A stretch of 64,000 bases of DNA from Halictus rubicundus (GCF_050948215.1 NW_027488975.1:1-64000); one strand, 5' to 3'; positions 34,417 to 48,992 are shown, numbered from the stretch's first letter. A program made the numbers and translations. Notes: generated by a model not told the origin, from the letters alone.

Positions 34417-37400
34417 CAGATTTTTTTGTTACAAACTGTGGTCGTAAAAAAAATGAAAAACCTCCAAAAAATCGGAAAAATGCAGATTTCTCAAAAATTT
34501 GAAAACATGCTATTCTACTGTTTAGTTCCTTGTTAAAGTACTATAACAGGCAGTGTCGTCAATTTTTTTTAGATTTTTTGTTGTGGGACATCATCGTCAA
34601 AAAACAATAAAAACCGAATTTTTTCGACGTTTTTGCTATTAGGAGGAAAGTTACACTTGTTGGTTTTATCGCAGCTATATATTAAGTAATTTTTAGCATT
34701 ATTAAATTGAAACAAGTAATTCTTTGACCTAAGAAATGTGATTTAAGAGAAAGAATAAATTGTATTTTGTGTGATATATACCAGAATGTTCGTAAAGTTT
34801 TGTAACATCGCCGGACGTGTCGAACTAAGGAGCGGATACGCTGGGGTTCTTATCCCGTCGGTGGTAAATGTTTTTTCCCATACATCATCTTTATTTTTTC
34901 AATTTCTTATATTATTTATTCGTGTGATTTTAACAATATTTTTTTAATGTTTTAAAAATATTGAAGTAACATTGATTAGGCAATGAATATTTATATTATT
35001 GTGTTCGTCTACGATTTCCGCCAGATATGAAATTGCTTGTGAAAATTGGTAAGATTCCGTGAAAAGAATTTTGAAATCTACGTCTGTCATTTCCAGAAAA
35101 TCAAGAAATCAATACTGTTTGAAATGGAATCTTTTTGCGGTTCCAATTGTTTTGACCATCTTAATCGGCTATGCCCTTTTAAATCTTATCACCTATACTT
35201 GCACAGTACCGAATGACAGGCTGTTGGAACTTCCAACTTCCAACTTGGTTTCACGTTAATTTTCAACATTATAAACAATTTTGCGACAACACATTTTTAC
35301 GACTGTACAGTGAACCGGAGTATAATATAAAGGAATATATAAAATACCGTTCTTTACAGATCACATCTAGTTATTTACATAAATCTAAATAGTTGTTATT
35401 GCATAATTATTTTCAATAAGGGTTATACAAATTCTGAATCAACATTTCACTATCAAAATATATAATAAAACATCGCAAACATTTAGCATTGTCAATATAC
35501 TAAAATGCTTGATAATATCAATGTGCTGATCTTCCTGCTGTAACTCGCATCATGTCATTTTACGCCTGATTTTATTTCGAGCCGTTCGCTTCGTTGCGAG
35601 CAGCTCGCATCGTGCGAGTACTCGACTCGACTCGAAAAGCGAGTCCCGGCTCGACTGGACCCGAGCTCGGCTCGCATATGCGAGCTTGGCTGCAGGCCTA
35701 GTGCCAGGTGGGTGCTGGGATCGGTCGGTAACGGCCCCAATGTCGAGATACTCTCGTCGGTTGTGGAACTAAGAAGGTGGAACTATCACTGATCTCAAAT
35801 ACCAACATCGCTAAACATGCCGCGCTCGCTACCTAAATAGAACATTTGCTCGTGAATTACGGAAGAAACGTCAGTGACATAGGCAATAAATAAACGGATA
35901 ATGCGTAGAATGAGAATAATTATTTTTTATTGTATAATTTCATTACACTATTATTGCCTTCTTATTTTCCATATTGTGCACCATTGTAATCATTGTTTTA
36001 TAATCGATAGTTTATAGGTGAAATTAATTAATTTGGAACTTATTGCGATATTTATAAAATAATGATTATTCAACAAAATATATTCTGTAATAGTTATAGA
36101 ATGAAAAAAAAAGAATAAATACAATATTCAAGTAATGACAAAATTCAATCGTTCTTATTGTGATCCGTAGTAACAAACACAGAAAATTATTTTTTTTTAC
36201 TTATTTAACCGATAATACCACTTCTAATGCTGGACTGCAATTATTCAAGTAAAGGTAGTAACGAAATAAAAGTGTTATGTAATGAAACTAACTTTCGACG
36301 GATCTTATCCATATAAAGCTATTTGGTGGCAGTATTATTGCTATTTGTACAGACACACAGATACACAGATTCTTATATCTTGCAATGCACGTTGTTTTTT
36401 TCTCCGTCAACCGATTTCGATGAAATTTTCAGCTTCTGTATCCCTAACATAGAGGTAGAGATAAAAGTTTTGAAAAGTGTCTGTCATTTTAAGTTTTAAT
36501 TATAATTGTATTGATTGCTATTTTTTATACCTTATAGAATTGTTTCTTTACATTTAATATTCTTTATATTTTATCAGCAATAAACTTTATGTATAATCAT
36601 TAATTGTATTGTTTAAATTTAACTTTCTGTGAGTAATTGTCAATACATATACATTAGTAACCACATCTATTTGTCCGCGGCGAAAACCAAGCTGTCGAAC
36701 TCGAGACGGGAAGGACTCGCCGCGTCTCTTTCTTTTCATATGCTGTCCTTCTTTGCGTCCGAAACTTCCGTCGTTCATTACACAAGTAAATATCATCGGA
36801 ATTTTGTCATATTTGGTACCGTTTTCCTTAGAAAAATGCCACGAGTATGTTGGTGAAAGTCCGATAGAAAAATAATTAATAATGAAAAAGTTTATTTTTT
36901 TATTTAAAGGCCTGAGCTCACGCCAGTCTTTCATCTTTTCCGAACGCTTCGACTCTCCGCGGCTCTTTCTTTCCCATACGCTGTCCTTTTTCGCGTCCGA
37001 AACATCAATCGTTCATTACACAAGCAATTATCGTCGGAATTATATCATATTTGGTTTCATTTTAATCAGAAAAATGTCACGAATATGTTGGTAAAAGTTA
37101 AAAAAAAAAAAAAATAACGAAAAATAAAGAAGCTTTGTGATTGGATTAGTAGTGGTCTTCTGGTCTCACACCGATATAGCCGACAATGTGTGGCCCACTC
37201 CTCGGGGAGGACGCTTCTCTAGTTTCGCTGTCCGCTTCTCCGTGCAACATTATATGTATCGTAGACGGATATTCTCTCCTTTTGAATGCCAGTCATTCTG
37301 GTGTGCCCAGAGTTGGGCATTATTAGATAAAAATTATTTAAATAACGATTCGAATAAAAGATACTTCATCTTTATTCGTTATTCGAAGGTTCGAATAAAA

Positions 37401-37667
37401 AAGGTATCCTTATTCGACGAGTATCGAATAAATAATTTTATTCGACGAGAATTTATCCGACGAATAAAGATACTTTTTTTTATTCGAAGCGGATTTATTC
37501 AAACTACGAGAAATTTTTTCATCTTTCATCTGTATCATTTATTCGAAGGCTTCAAATAAATGCTCGAATAACTTTTGCCGAGTGCCGAGCTTCAAAGACC
37601 CAGCGACGACAGACGACATACAATGTAAACGGATGGAGAATCGCGCACGAATGAAAGTTTAAACTTT
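34417..37667 (+). repeat. Inner sub-unit of U4 (long form, only copy)
   Basis: Right arm 35253-35634. The 5' part has first-position variants (TTCGTGTG, GAAATCTACG, GTGTCG). From about 35776 it has GAAGGTGG, as in U2 sub-unit 2, and it ends type A. Confidence 0.93.
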
Positions 37668-38115
37668 TAGATTGTGCAATATATCCTCATGAAATTGTGA
37701 CGAGCGAATGGAGGGGATTTTCCTGATGAAAATGAGGTGAAATTCGGGTGTAATCGACCAAGTTTCACTGATACGTAATGTTACGATAAAAATTACAATC
37801 TCATTAAAGACAGTCCAAATGATGTCGTGTTTAGACTCATTTTGATCGGGATGAGCTCTACAACTCATTCGTATTAACAATATTGTTCTGATTAAAAACA
37901 TAAAAGCATAAATTGCCAATAATGTTGGATTCTCCATCTGCTTACATTGTAGGCTGTTGGTCGGTCTTTATAAAAAAATCTTTATTCGTCGAATAAATTC
38001 ATTACGTGCGGAATAGAGATAACATAATTATTTTTATTTGACGCGTAACAAATCATTTTTTATCTTTTATTCGCTGTTTGAAATGTCTATTTCAATAAAA
38101 ATTTGCCCATCTTTG
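37308..38115 (+). mobile_element. hAT-like non-autonomous element in U4
   Basis: Type A form; same length and ends as the U1 copy. Confidence 0.45.
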
Positions 38116-38689
38116 CTTCTACAATTATATTATTTTATATTATATTAATTCATCCACGTGATTCTCTCTCAAACTCTATACTATTCGGAATAGTACGTTA
38201 AATAAACGCTACTCTGGTTTTCAACATATTTCTGTTCCCACAGATCGATTCTTGGAACAATTATCTATAAAAAAAAAAGTGTAAGGAAATAATGCTTGTT
38301 CATGAAATATTTTTAAATTACAAATTAAGGTATCTCATATGGAAGTAGAAATTGATTTTCCTAAAATTATGCTTTAATAATTTCTTACGTAAAATATTTT
38401 GACGAATTTTTCGTCCTTGATATTAGTTTTACTTTTAATATTTTAGATCTTAAAAAGCAACACTAAAAAAAAATATCTTTTTAATTTGAATACGTTTGTC
38501 GGAGAATGTAACATTTGATAATCGATATGGGTCCGTGATGATTCACCTTCTCAGCGACGAGAAGTTCCTTAGTGGTCTTCTGCACCGACGAGATACCGTC
38601 GTTGGCCTTCTGTTTCTTACTCCAGCCAAAATCTATCCTAGAGAGCGGTAGACAACACCGTATTTTTCGAGCGACACATTCTCCCGTAA
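38116..38689. other. AT-rich unit tail of U4, no gene
   Basis: Same 574 bp; leads into the type A boundary. Confidence 0.85.
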
Positions 38690-38736
38690 GGCTGTCAGCC
38701 TTTATATATATCTCGTCGGTGGATCAGTGCACCCAC

Positions 38737-38739
<3 letters not shown>

Positions 38740-38800
<61 letters not shown>
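38740..38800. repeat. AT microsatellite at the U4/U5 boundary (61 bp)
   Basis: Alternating AT with a type A left arm (CAGCC...CTCGTCGG). It has the same left-flank type as the 13-bp tract at U1/U2, so the length difference arose without change of the flanks. Confidence 0.96.
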
Positions 38801-38803
<3 letters not shown>

Positions 38804-39211
38804 ACTGCCAGCCCCCGTGTTAAACTGCGAGTCTCAAAGTGGGTGCCAGTTGGGTGCTGGGAGCGGTCGGTAACGGCCCTAATGTCGAGATACTCTCGTC
38901 GGTTGTGGAACTAAAAGAACATTTGCTCGTGAATTATGGAAAAAACGTCAGTGACAGAGGCAATAAATAAACGTATAATGCGTAGAATGAAAATAATTAT
39001 CTTTTATTGTATAATTTCATTACACTCTTATTGCCTTCTTATTTTCCATATTGTTCACCATTGTAATCATTATTTTATAATCGATAATTTATAGGTGTAA
39101 TTAATTAATTTGGAACTTCTTGCGATATTTATAAAATAATGATTATTCAACAAAATATATTCTGTAATAGTTATAGAATAAAAAAAAAGAATAAATACAA
39201 TATTCAAGTAA
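38801..39211 (+). repeat. Leader module of U5
   Basis: CAGTTGGG variant, following the type A tail of U4. This is the main visible difference from the start of U3. Confidence 0.9.
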
Positions 39212-39771
39212 TGTGGCGGACCCCTTGGAGAAGGGTTGATCGGACCCAGGTAGGAGCGTCGTCTGCGGGCTGGGACCTTGGACGCACTTGGTCGCCAGGC
39301 CCAAGCTCTTCCCGAGCGCACACTTAGTCGCCGGAAGTCTGTTCCTACCTGGGGTGCACATTTGGCGACCAGGTTCGGGGTTTTTCCTTGGCGTGCACAT
39401 TTGGCCGCCAACCCTTGACTTTCGCCAGGACACGGATGTTCGGTGCAAGGACACGAACTTTCTCCAAGGGGCACGTACAGGAAGCGACATCCCCACTCCA
39501 GAAGTTTTCTTGTTCGAAGGAAATTCCTGGAGGATATAAGCGCGGATTCTGACGGATGACAGGGTCAGTCAGTCAGTCAGTTCAAGTCAGTCAGTCGTTG
39601 TGAGAAGTCGTCATTCGCCGTCAGTTGTTCGTATAGTCGTTTATCCGTAGTTCTTGTTTCATTGTTATTTCATTTTCTTTGTTCCTTGTTACGTCGTTGA
39701 GTTTTTGTTGCTTATTTAATAAATGGTTATTGTTATATTGGGTGAATCCTTTACTGAACACCCAAACCACA
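39212..39771 (+). mobile_element. Solo LTR-like element in U5
   Basis: Same length and junctions as the U1 copy; TATA box near 39534. Confidence 0.7.
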
Positions 39772-39883
39772 ACACATACCAAAAGGAAATAAAAATTTTT
39801 TTATCTTTTATTCGTTACTCGAAATTTTTATTTAGATAAATATTTTGCCCAACTCTGGTTGAGCTTAGCTCGGCTCAATTGTG

Positions 39884-40308
39884 CGAGTCGAGTCGAGTAC
39901 TCGCACGATGCGAGCTACCCGCACCGATGCGAGCTACCCGCACCGATGCGAGCTATCCGCACCGATGCGAGCTGCTCGAAATAAAATCAGGCGTAAAATG
40001 ACATGATGCGAGTTACAGCGGGAAGATCAGCACATCGATATTATCAAGCATTTTAGTATATTGACAATGCTAAATGTTTGCGATGTTTTATTATATATTT
40101 TGATAGTGAAATGTTGATTCAGAATTTGTATAACCCTTATTGAAAATAATTATGCAATAACAACTATTTCCTAGATTTATGTAAATAACTAGCTGTGATC
40201 TGTAAAGAACGGTATTTTATATATTCCTTTATATTATACTCCGGGGTTCAGTGTACAGTCGTAAAAATGTGTTGTTGCAAAATTGTTTATAATGTTAAAA
40301 ATTAACGT
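39884..40308 (-). repeat. Left inverted arm of U5
   Basis: Pairs with right arms at 42283-42667 and 44362-44746; minisatellite 39901-39973. Confidence 0.93.
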
Positions 40309-41446
40309 TAAGCTTCGTTAAATAGTTTTTGAAAGGAATGGGTATATAAACAATATTGTATAATATTGATGTGTATTTATACGAGGTCGCCGCCGCGTCT
40401 ACAATGTATGCTGGCGGTTCGTCGGCGTGCTCTTTGCACAGGCCGCCACACTGGTACTCGCACCAAAGGTCAAAAGACTGAATTCTGGTAAGCTGAGAAA
40501 AACTGTTTGACAGAATCTGAGCTAACTAACCTGAGAATAGATTGTCTTAGACTTTTATATTTTTCGATAATGAATAACTAAGCTAGTGGCTCGATGGGGA
40601 GGGAGGAAGAGCAAAACGCATACGCGTGCCGGTAGATTAAATACTCAGAGCGGGTGACCTAAGTGGGCGAGTGCAGGCGAGAGCCGGTCATAAACCTTAG
40701 CTCGCTGATGAGAGCCCTACTGTCCCATTGTACGGAAGTACACTTTTTAGAAGAAATGGCCGAGATAACGAACCAAAAAGGCAGTAAACCATTTTCACAC
40801 TGCACAATTATAAACATGGAGATAGCGCAGGTTGCTTAGCGAGAAACGTGCGGCCGCTTCTCGTTATACATTATGCAGTCAGTCTCATAATTGATGGCAG
40901 ACACTTTAAATCAGAATAACTTTTTTTATAAATCGACCAAACGACTTCAGCTGTTCTGCCAAGCTAGATAGATTAATTTACTAGATGACATGTAATGAAA
41001 ACGCAGGAAAAATTGCGTTATATAATTGCGTTAATTGTCGAGCTAGGAAGTAGATTTAACTTTGCTGCCACTACGAATTATTTGGTAGTTAGCATGATTT
41101 TGCACCATCGTATAAAAGATCGACTGTTATCCATGGAGAAGAGCCAACAATTGCAAATTGAAAAAAGATTTAGATTAAAATATTAACTAAACAGAAAGTA
41201 TGACGAGTGTTGAACGTAGACATCAGATCCTTTTAAAAGGGCCTAGCCGATTTATGGTCAAAACTGCCCTTAGAGGAAAAACCCCTCTGAGTAAAATTTC
41301 AACCCCCTATCTTGCCCATGAGGTTAGTTACAGGGTAAATTAGATTTCGCGCTTCTCCGCGTATTTCCCGCACTCTGATGCTTTCTAAAATTCTGAAAAA
41401 AATGTGACATATTTTGGATTCTAAGGCTGATTTTTGATAATTTTTT
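40309..41446. other. Unique spacer of U5, no gene recognised
   Basis: Matches the U3 spacer at +16,139. Confidence 0.85.
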
Positions 41447-43550
41447 CAGATTTTTTTGTTACAAACTGTGGTCGTAAAAAAAATGAAAAACCTCCAAAAA
41501 ATCGGAAAAATGCAGATTTCTCAAAAATTTGAAAACATGCTATTCTACTGTTTAGTTCCTTGTTAAAGTACTATAACAGGCAGTGTCGTCAATTTTTTTT
41601 AGATTTTTTGTTGTGGGACATCATCGTCAAAAAACAATAAAAACCGAATTTTTTCGACGTTTTTGCTATTAGGAGGAAAGTTACACTTGTTGGTTTTATC
41701 GCAGCTATATATTAAGTAATTTTTAGCATTATTAAATTGAAACAAGTAATTCTTTGACCTAAGAAATGTGATTTAAGAGAAAGAATAAATTGTATTTTGT
41801 GTGATATATACCAGAATGTTCGTAAAGTTTTGTAACATCGCCGGACGTGTCGAACTAAGGAGCGGATACGCTGGGGTTCTTATCCCGTCGGTGGTAAATG
41901 TTTTTTCCCATACATCATCTTTATTTTTTCAATTTCTTATATTATTTATTCGTGTGATTTTAACAATATTTTTTTAATGTTTTAAAAATATTGAAGTAAC
42001 ATTGATTAGGCAATGAATATTTATATTATTGTGTTCGTCTACGATTTCCGCCAGATATGAAATTGCTTGTGAAAATTGGTAAGATTCCGTGAAAAGAATT
42101 TTGAAATCTACGTCTGTCATTTCCAGAAAATCAAGAAATCAATACTGTTTGAAATGGAATCTTTTTGCGGTTCCAATTGTTTTGACCATCTTAATCGGCT
42201 ATGCCCTTTTAAATCTTATCACCTATACTTGCACAGTACCGAATGACAGGCTGTTGGAACTTCCAACTTCCAACTTGGTTTCACGTTAATTTTCAACATT
42301 ATAAACAATTTTGCGACAACACATTTTTACGACTGTACAGTGAACCGGAGTATAATATAAAGGAATATATAAAATACCGTTCTTTACAGATCACATCTAG
42401 TTATTTACATAAATCTAGGAAATAGTTGTTATTGCATAATTATTTTCAATAAGGGTTATACAAATTCTGAATCAACATTTCACTATCAAAATATATAATA
42501 AAACATCGCAAACATTTAGCATTGTCAATATACTAAAATGCTTGATAATATCAATGTGCTGATCTTCCTGCTGTAACTCGCATCATGTCATTTTACGCCT
42601 GATTTTATTTCGAGCCGTTCGCTTCGTTGCGAGCAGCTCGCATCGTGCGAGTACTCGACTCGACTCGAAAAGCGAGTCCCGGCTCGACTGGACCCGAGCT
42701 CGGCTCGCATATGCGAGCTTGGCTGCAGGCCTAGTGCCAGGTGGGTGCTGGGATCGGTCGGTAACGGCCCCAATGTCGAGATACTCTCGTCGGTTGTGGA
42801 ACTAAGAAAGTGGAACTATCACTGATCTCAAATACCAACATCGCTAAACATGCCGCGCTCGCTACCTAAATAGAACATTTGCTCGTGAATTACGGAAGAA
42901 ACGTCAGTGACATAGGCAATAAATAAACGGATAATGCGTAGAATGAAAATAATTATTTTTTATTGTATAATTTCATTACACTATTATTGCCTTCTTATTT
43001 TCCATATTATTCACCATTGTAATCATTGTTTTATAATCGATAGTTTATAGGTGTAATTAATTAATTTGGAACTTATTGCGATATTTATAAAATAATGATT
43101 ATTCAACAAAATATATTCTGTAATAGTTATAGAATGAAAAAAAAAAGAATAAATACAATATTCAAGTAATGACAAAATTCAATCGTTCTTATTGTGATCC
43201 GTAGTAACAAACACAGAAAATTATTTTTTTTTACTTATTTAACCGATAATACCACTTCTAATGCTGGACTGCAATTATTCAAGTAAAGGTAGTAACGAAA
43301 TAAAAGTGTTATGTAATGAAACTAACTTTCGACGGATCTTATCCATATAAAGCTATTTGGTGGCAGTATTATTTGATTTATTCAAACTACGAGACATTTT
43401 TTCATCTTTCATCTGTATCATTTATTCGAAGGCTTCAAATAAATGCTCGAATAACTTTTGCCGAGTGCCGAGCTTCAAAGACCCAGCGACGACAGACGAC
43501 ATACAATGTAAACGGATGGAGAATCGCGCACGTATGAAAGTTTAAACTTT
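41447..43550 (+). repeat. Inner sub-unit 1 of U5 (short form)
   Basis: Copy of 25308-27411 at +16,139; right arm 42283-42667. Confidence 0.93.
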
Positions 43551-46500
43551 CTGATTTTTTTGTTACAAACTGTGGTCGTAAAAAAAATGAAAAACCTCCA
43601 AAAAATCGGAAAAATGCTATTCTACTGTTTAGTTCCTTGTTAAAGTACTATAACAGGCAGTGTCGTCAATTTTTTTTAGATTTTTTGTTGTGGGACATCA
43701 TCGTCAAAAAACAATAAAAACCGAATTTTTTCGACGTTTTTGCTATTAGGAGGAAAGTTACACTTGTTGGTTTTATCGCAGCTATATATTAAGTAATTTT
43801 TAGCATTATTAAATTGAAACAAGTAATTCTTTGACCTAAGAAATGTGATTTTAGAGAAAGAATAAATTGTATTTTGTGTGATATATACCAGAATGTTCGT
43901 AAAGTTTTGTAACATCGCCGGACGTGTGTCGAACTAAGGAGCGGATACGCTGGGGTTCTTATCCCGTCGGTGGTAAATGTTTTTTCCCATACATCATCTT
44001 TATTTTTTCAATTTCTTATATTATTTATTCATGTGATTTTAACAATATTTTTTTAATGTTTTAAAAATATTGAAGTAACATTGATTAGGCAATGAATATT
44101 TATATTATTGTGTTCGTCTACGATTTCCGCCAGATATGAAATTGCTTGTGAAAATTGGTAAGATTCCGTGAAAAGAATTTTGAACTCTACGTCTGTCATT
44201 TCCAGAAAATCAAGAAATCAATACTGTTTGAAATGGAATCTTTTTGCGGTTCCAATTGTTTTGACCATCTTAATCGGCTATGCCCTTTTAAATCTTATCA
44301 CCTATACTTGCACAGTACCGAATGACAGGCTGTTGGAACTTCCAACTTCCAACTTGGTTTCACGTTAATTTTCAACATTATAAACAATTTTGCGACAACA
44401 CATTTTTACGACTGTACAGTGAACCGGAGTATAATATAAAGGAATATATAAAATACCGTTCTTTACAGATCACATCTAGTTATTTACATAAATCTAGGAA
44501 ATAGTTGTTATTGCATAATTATTTTCAATAAGGGTTATACAAATTCTGAATCAACATTTCACTATCAAAATATATAATAAAACATCGCAAACATTTAGCA
44601 TTGTCAATATACTAAAATGCTTGATAATATCAATGTGCTGATCTTCCTGCTGTAACTCGCATCATGTCATTTTACGCCTGATTTTATTTCGAGCCGTTCG
44701 CTTCGTTGCGAGCAGCTCGCATCATGCGAGTACTCGACTCGACTCGAAAAGCGAGTCCCGGCTCGACTGGACCCGAGCTCGGCTCGCATATGCGAGCTTG
44801 GCTGCAGGCCTAGTGCCAGGTGGGTGCTGGGATCGGTCGGTAACGGCCCCAATGTCGAGATACTCTCGTCGGTTGTGGAACTAAGAAAGTGGAACTATCA
44901 CTGATCTCAAATACCAACATCGCTAAACATGCCGCGCTCGCTACCTAAATAGAACATTTGCTCGTGAATTACGGAAGAAACGTCAGTGACATAGGCAATA
45001 AATAAACGGATAATGCGTAGAATGAGAATAATTATTTTTTTATTGTATAATTTCATTACACTATTATTGCCTTCTTATTTTCCATATTATTCACCATTGT
45101 AATCATTATTTTATAATCGATAGTTTATAGGTGAAATTAATTAATTTGGAACTTATTGCGATATTTATAAAATAATGATTATTCAACAAAATATATTCTG
45201 TAATAGTTATAGAATAAAAAAAAAAAAGAATAAATACAATATTCAAGTAATGACAAAATTCAATCGTTCTTATTGTGATCCGTAGTAACAAACACAGAAA
45301 ATTATTTTTTTACTTATTTAACCGATAATACCACTTCTAATGCTGGACTGCAATTATTCAAGTAAAGGTAGTAACGAAATAAAAGTGTTATGTAATGAAA
45401 CTAACTTTCGACGGATCTTATCCATATAAAGCTATTTGGTGGCAGTATTATTGCTATTTGTACAGACACACAGATACACAGATTCTTATATCTTGCAATG
45501 CACGTTGTTTTTTTCTCCGTCAACCGATTTCGATGAAATTTTCAGCTTCTGTATCCCTAACATAGAGGTAGAGATAAAAGTTTTGAAAAGTGTCTGTCAT
45601 TTTAAGTTTTAATTATAATTGTATTGATTGCTATTTTTTATACCTTATAGAATTGTTTCTTTACATTTAATATTCTTTATATTTTATCAGCAATAAACTT
45701 TATGTATAATCATTAATTGTATTGTTTAAATTTAACTTTCTGTGAGTAATTGTCAATACATATACATTAGTAACCACATCTATTTGTCCGCGGCGAAAAC
45801 CAAGCTGTCGAACTCGAGACGGGAAGGACTCGCCGCGTCTCTTTCTTTTCATATGCTGTCCTTCTTTGCGTCCGAAACTTCCGTCGTTCATTACACAAGT
45901 AAATATCATCGGAATTTTGTCATATTTGGTACCGTTTTCCTTAGAAAAATGCCACGAGTATGTTGGTGAAAGTCCGATAGAAAAATAATTAATAATGAAA
46001 AAGTTTATTTTTTTATTTAAAGGCCTGAGCTCACGCCAGTCTTTCATCTTTTCCGAACGCTTCGACTCTCCGCGGCTCTTTCTTTCCCATACGCTGTCCT
46101 TTTTCGCGTCCGAAACATCAATCGTTCATTACACAAGCAATTATCGTCGGAATTATATCATATTTGGTTTCATTTTAATCAGAAAAATGTCACGAATATG
46201 TTGGTAAAAGTTAAAAAAAAAAAAAAATAACGAAAAATAAAGAAGCTTTGTGATTGGATTAGTAGTGGTCTTCTGGTCTCACACCGATATAGCCGACAAT
46301 GTGTGGCCCACTCCTCGGGGAGGACGCTTCTCTAGTTTCGCTGTCCGCTTCTCCGTGCAACATTATATGTATCGTAGACGGATATTCTCTCCTTTTGAAT
46401 GCCAGTCATTCTGGTGTGCCCAGAGTTGGGCATTATTAGATAAAAATTATTTAAATAACGATTCGAATAAAAGATACTTCATCTTTATTCGTTATTCGAA

Positions 46501-46780
46501 GGTTCGAATAAAAAAGGTATCCTTATTCGACGAGTATCGAATAAATAATTTTATTCGACGAGAATTTATCCGACGAATAAAGATACTTTTTTTTATTCGA
46601 AGCGGATTTATTCGAACTACGAGAAATTTTTTCATCTTTCATCTGTATCATTTATTCGAAGGCTTCAAATAAATGCTCGAATAACTTTTGCCGAGTGCCG
46701 AGCTTCAAAGACCCAGCGACGACAGACGACATACAATGTAAACGGGTGGAGAATCGCGCACGAATGAAAGTTTAAACTTT
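43551..46780 (+). repeat. Inner sub-unit 2 of U5 (long form, last)
   Basis: Copy of 27412-30641 at +16,139, including the 27-bp deletion; right arm 44362-44746. Confidence 0.93.
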
Positions 46781-47228
46781 TAGATTGTGCAATATATCCT
46801 CATGAAATTGTGACGAGCGAATGGAGGGGATTTTCCTGATGAAAATGAGATCAAATTCGGGTGTAATCGACCAAGTTTCACTGATACGTAATGTTACGAT
46901 AAAAATTACAATCTCATTAAAGACAGTCCAAATGATGTCGTGTTTAGACTCATTTTGATCGGGATGAGCTCTACAACTCATTCGTATTAACAATATTGTT
47001 CTGATTAAAAACATAAAAGCATAAATTGCCAATAATGTTGGATTCTCCATCTGCTTACATTGTAGGCTGTTGGTCGGTCTTTATAAAAAAATCTTTATTC
47101 GTCGAATAAATTCATTACGTGCGGAATAGAGATAACATAATTATTTTTATTTGACGCGTAACAAATCATTTTTTATCTTTTATTCGCTGTTTGAAATGTC
47201 TATTTCAATAAAAATTTGCCCATCTTTG
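46421..47228 (+). mobile_element. hAT-like non-autonomous element in U5
   Basis: Type B form, copy of the U3 element at +16,139. Confidence 0.45.
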
Positions 47229-47802
47229 CTTCTACAATTATATTATTTTATATTATATTAATTCATCCACGTGATTCTCTCTCAAACTCTATACTATTCG
47301 GAATAGTACGTTAAATAAACGCTACTCTGGTTTTCAACATATTTCTGTTCCCACAGATCGATTCTTGGAACAATTATCTATAAAAAAAAAAGTGTAAGGA
47401 AATAATGCTTGTTCATGAAATATTTTTAAATTACAAATTAAGGTATCTCATATGGAAGTAGAAATTGATTTTCCTAAAATTATGCTTTAATAATTTCTTA
47501 CGTAAAATATTTTGACGAATTTTTCGTCCTTGATATTAGTTTTACTTTTAATATTTTAGATCTTAAAAAGCAACACTAAAAAAAAATATCTTTTTAATTT
47601 GAATACGTTTGTCGGAGAATGTAACATTTGATAATCGATATGGGTCCGTGATGATTCACCTTCTCAGCGACGAGAAGTTCCTTAGTGGTCTTCTGCACCG
47701 ACGAGATACCGTCGTTGGCCTTCTGTTTCTTACTCCAGCCAAAATCTATCCTAGAGAGCGGTAGACAACACCGTATTTTTCGAGCGACACATTCTCCCGT
47801 AA
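47229..47802. other. AT-rich unit tail of U5, no gene
   Basis: Copy of the U3 tail. Confidence 0.85.
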
Positions 47803-47849
47803 GGCTGTCAGTCTTTATATATATCTGGTCGGTGGATCAGTGCACCCAC

Positions 47850-47852
<3 letters not shown>

Positions 47853-47909
<57 letters not shown>
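47853..47909. repeat. AT microsatellite at the U5/U6 boundary (57 bp)
   Basis: Identical in length and flanks to the U3/U4 tract 16,139 bp upstream. Confidence 0.96.
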
Positions 47910-47912
<3 letters not shown>

Positions 47913-48320
47913 ACTGCCAGCCCCCGTGTTAAACTGCGAGTCTCAAAGTGGGTGCCAGGTGGGTGCTGGGAGCGGTCGGTAACGGCCCTAATGTCGAGAT
48001 ACTCTCGTCGGTTGTGGAACTAAAAGAACATTTGCTCGTGAATTATGGAAAAAACGTCAGTGACAGAGGCAATAAATAAACGTATAATGCGTAGAATGAA
48101 AATAATTATCTTTTATTGTATAATTTCATTACACTCTTATTGCCTTCTTATTTTCCATATTGTTCACCATTGTAATCATTATTTTATAATCGATAATTTA
48201 TAGGTGTAATTAATTAATTTGGAACTTCTTGCGATATTTATAAAATAATGATTATTCAACAAAATATATTCTGTAATAGTTATAGAATAAAAAAAAAGAA
48301 TAAATACAATATTCAAGTAA
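47910..48320 (+). repeat. Leader module of U6
   Basis: CAGGTGGG variant, following the type B tail of U5; matches U4. Confidence 0.9.
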
Positions 48321-48880
48321 TGTGGCGGACCCCTTGGAGAAGGGTTGATCGGACCCAGGTAGGAGCGTCGTCTGCGGGCTGGGACCTTGGACGCACTTGG
48401 TCGCCAGGCCCAAGCTCTTCCCGAGCGCACACTTAGTCGCCGGAAGTCTGTTCCTACCTGGGGTGCACATTTGGCGACCAGGTTCGGGGTTTTTCCTTGG
48501 CGTGCACATTTGGCCGCCAACCCTTGACTTTCGCCAGGACACGGATGTTCGGTGCAAGGACACGAACTTTCTCCAAGGGGCACGTACAGGAAGCGACATC
48601 CCCACTCCAGAAGTTTTCTTGTTCGAAGGAAATTCCTGGAGGATATAAGCGCGGATTCTGACGGATGACAGGGTCAGTCAGTCAGTCAGTTCAAGTCAGT
48701 CAGTCGTTGTGAGAAGTCGTCATTCGCCGTCAGTTGTTCGTATAGTCGTTTATCCGTAGTTCTTGTTTCATTGTTATTTCATTTTCTTTGTTCCTTGTTA
48801 CGTCGTTGAGTTTTTGTTGCTTATTTAATAAATGGTTATTGTTATATTGGGTGAATCCTTTACTGAACACCCAAACCACA
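48321..48880 (+). mobile_element. Solo LTR-like element in U6
   Basis: Same length and junctions as the U1 copy; TATA box near 48643. Confidence 0.7.
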
Positions 48881-48992
48881 ACACATACCAAAAGGAAATA
48901 AAAATTTTTTTATCTTTTATTCGTTACTCGAAATTTTTATTTAGATAAATATTTTGCCCAACTCTGGTTGAGCTTAGCTCGGCTCAATTGTG

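Larger units (their letters stand above)
31771..38800 (+). repeat. Higher-order repeat unit U4, single long sub-unit
   Basis: Minimal unit, 7,030 bp, with one sub-unit at 34417-37667. The 5' part of that sub-unit carries variants typical of first-position sub-units in U2-U7, while its 3' end carries the type A tail, so it looks like a hybrid left by unequal exchange. U6 repeats it at +16,139. Confidence 0.96.
38801..47909 (+). repeat. Higher-order repeat unit U5, copy of U3
   Basis: Landmarks follow those of U3 at a constant +16,139 bp, including sub-units at 41447-43550 and 43551-46780. I saw no internal difference from U3 apart from the AT tract and one base at its start. Confidence 0.96.
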
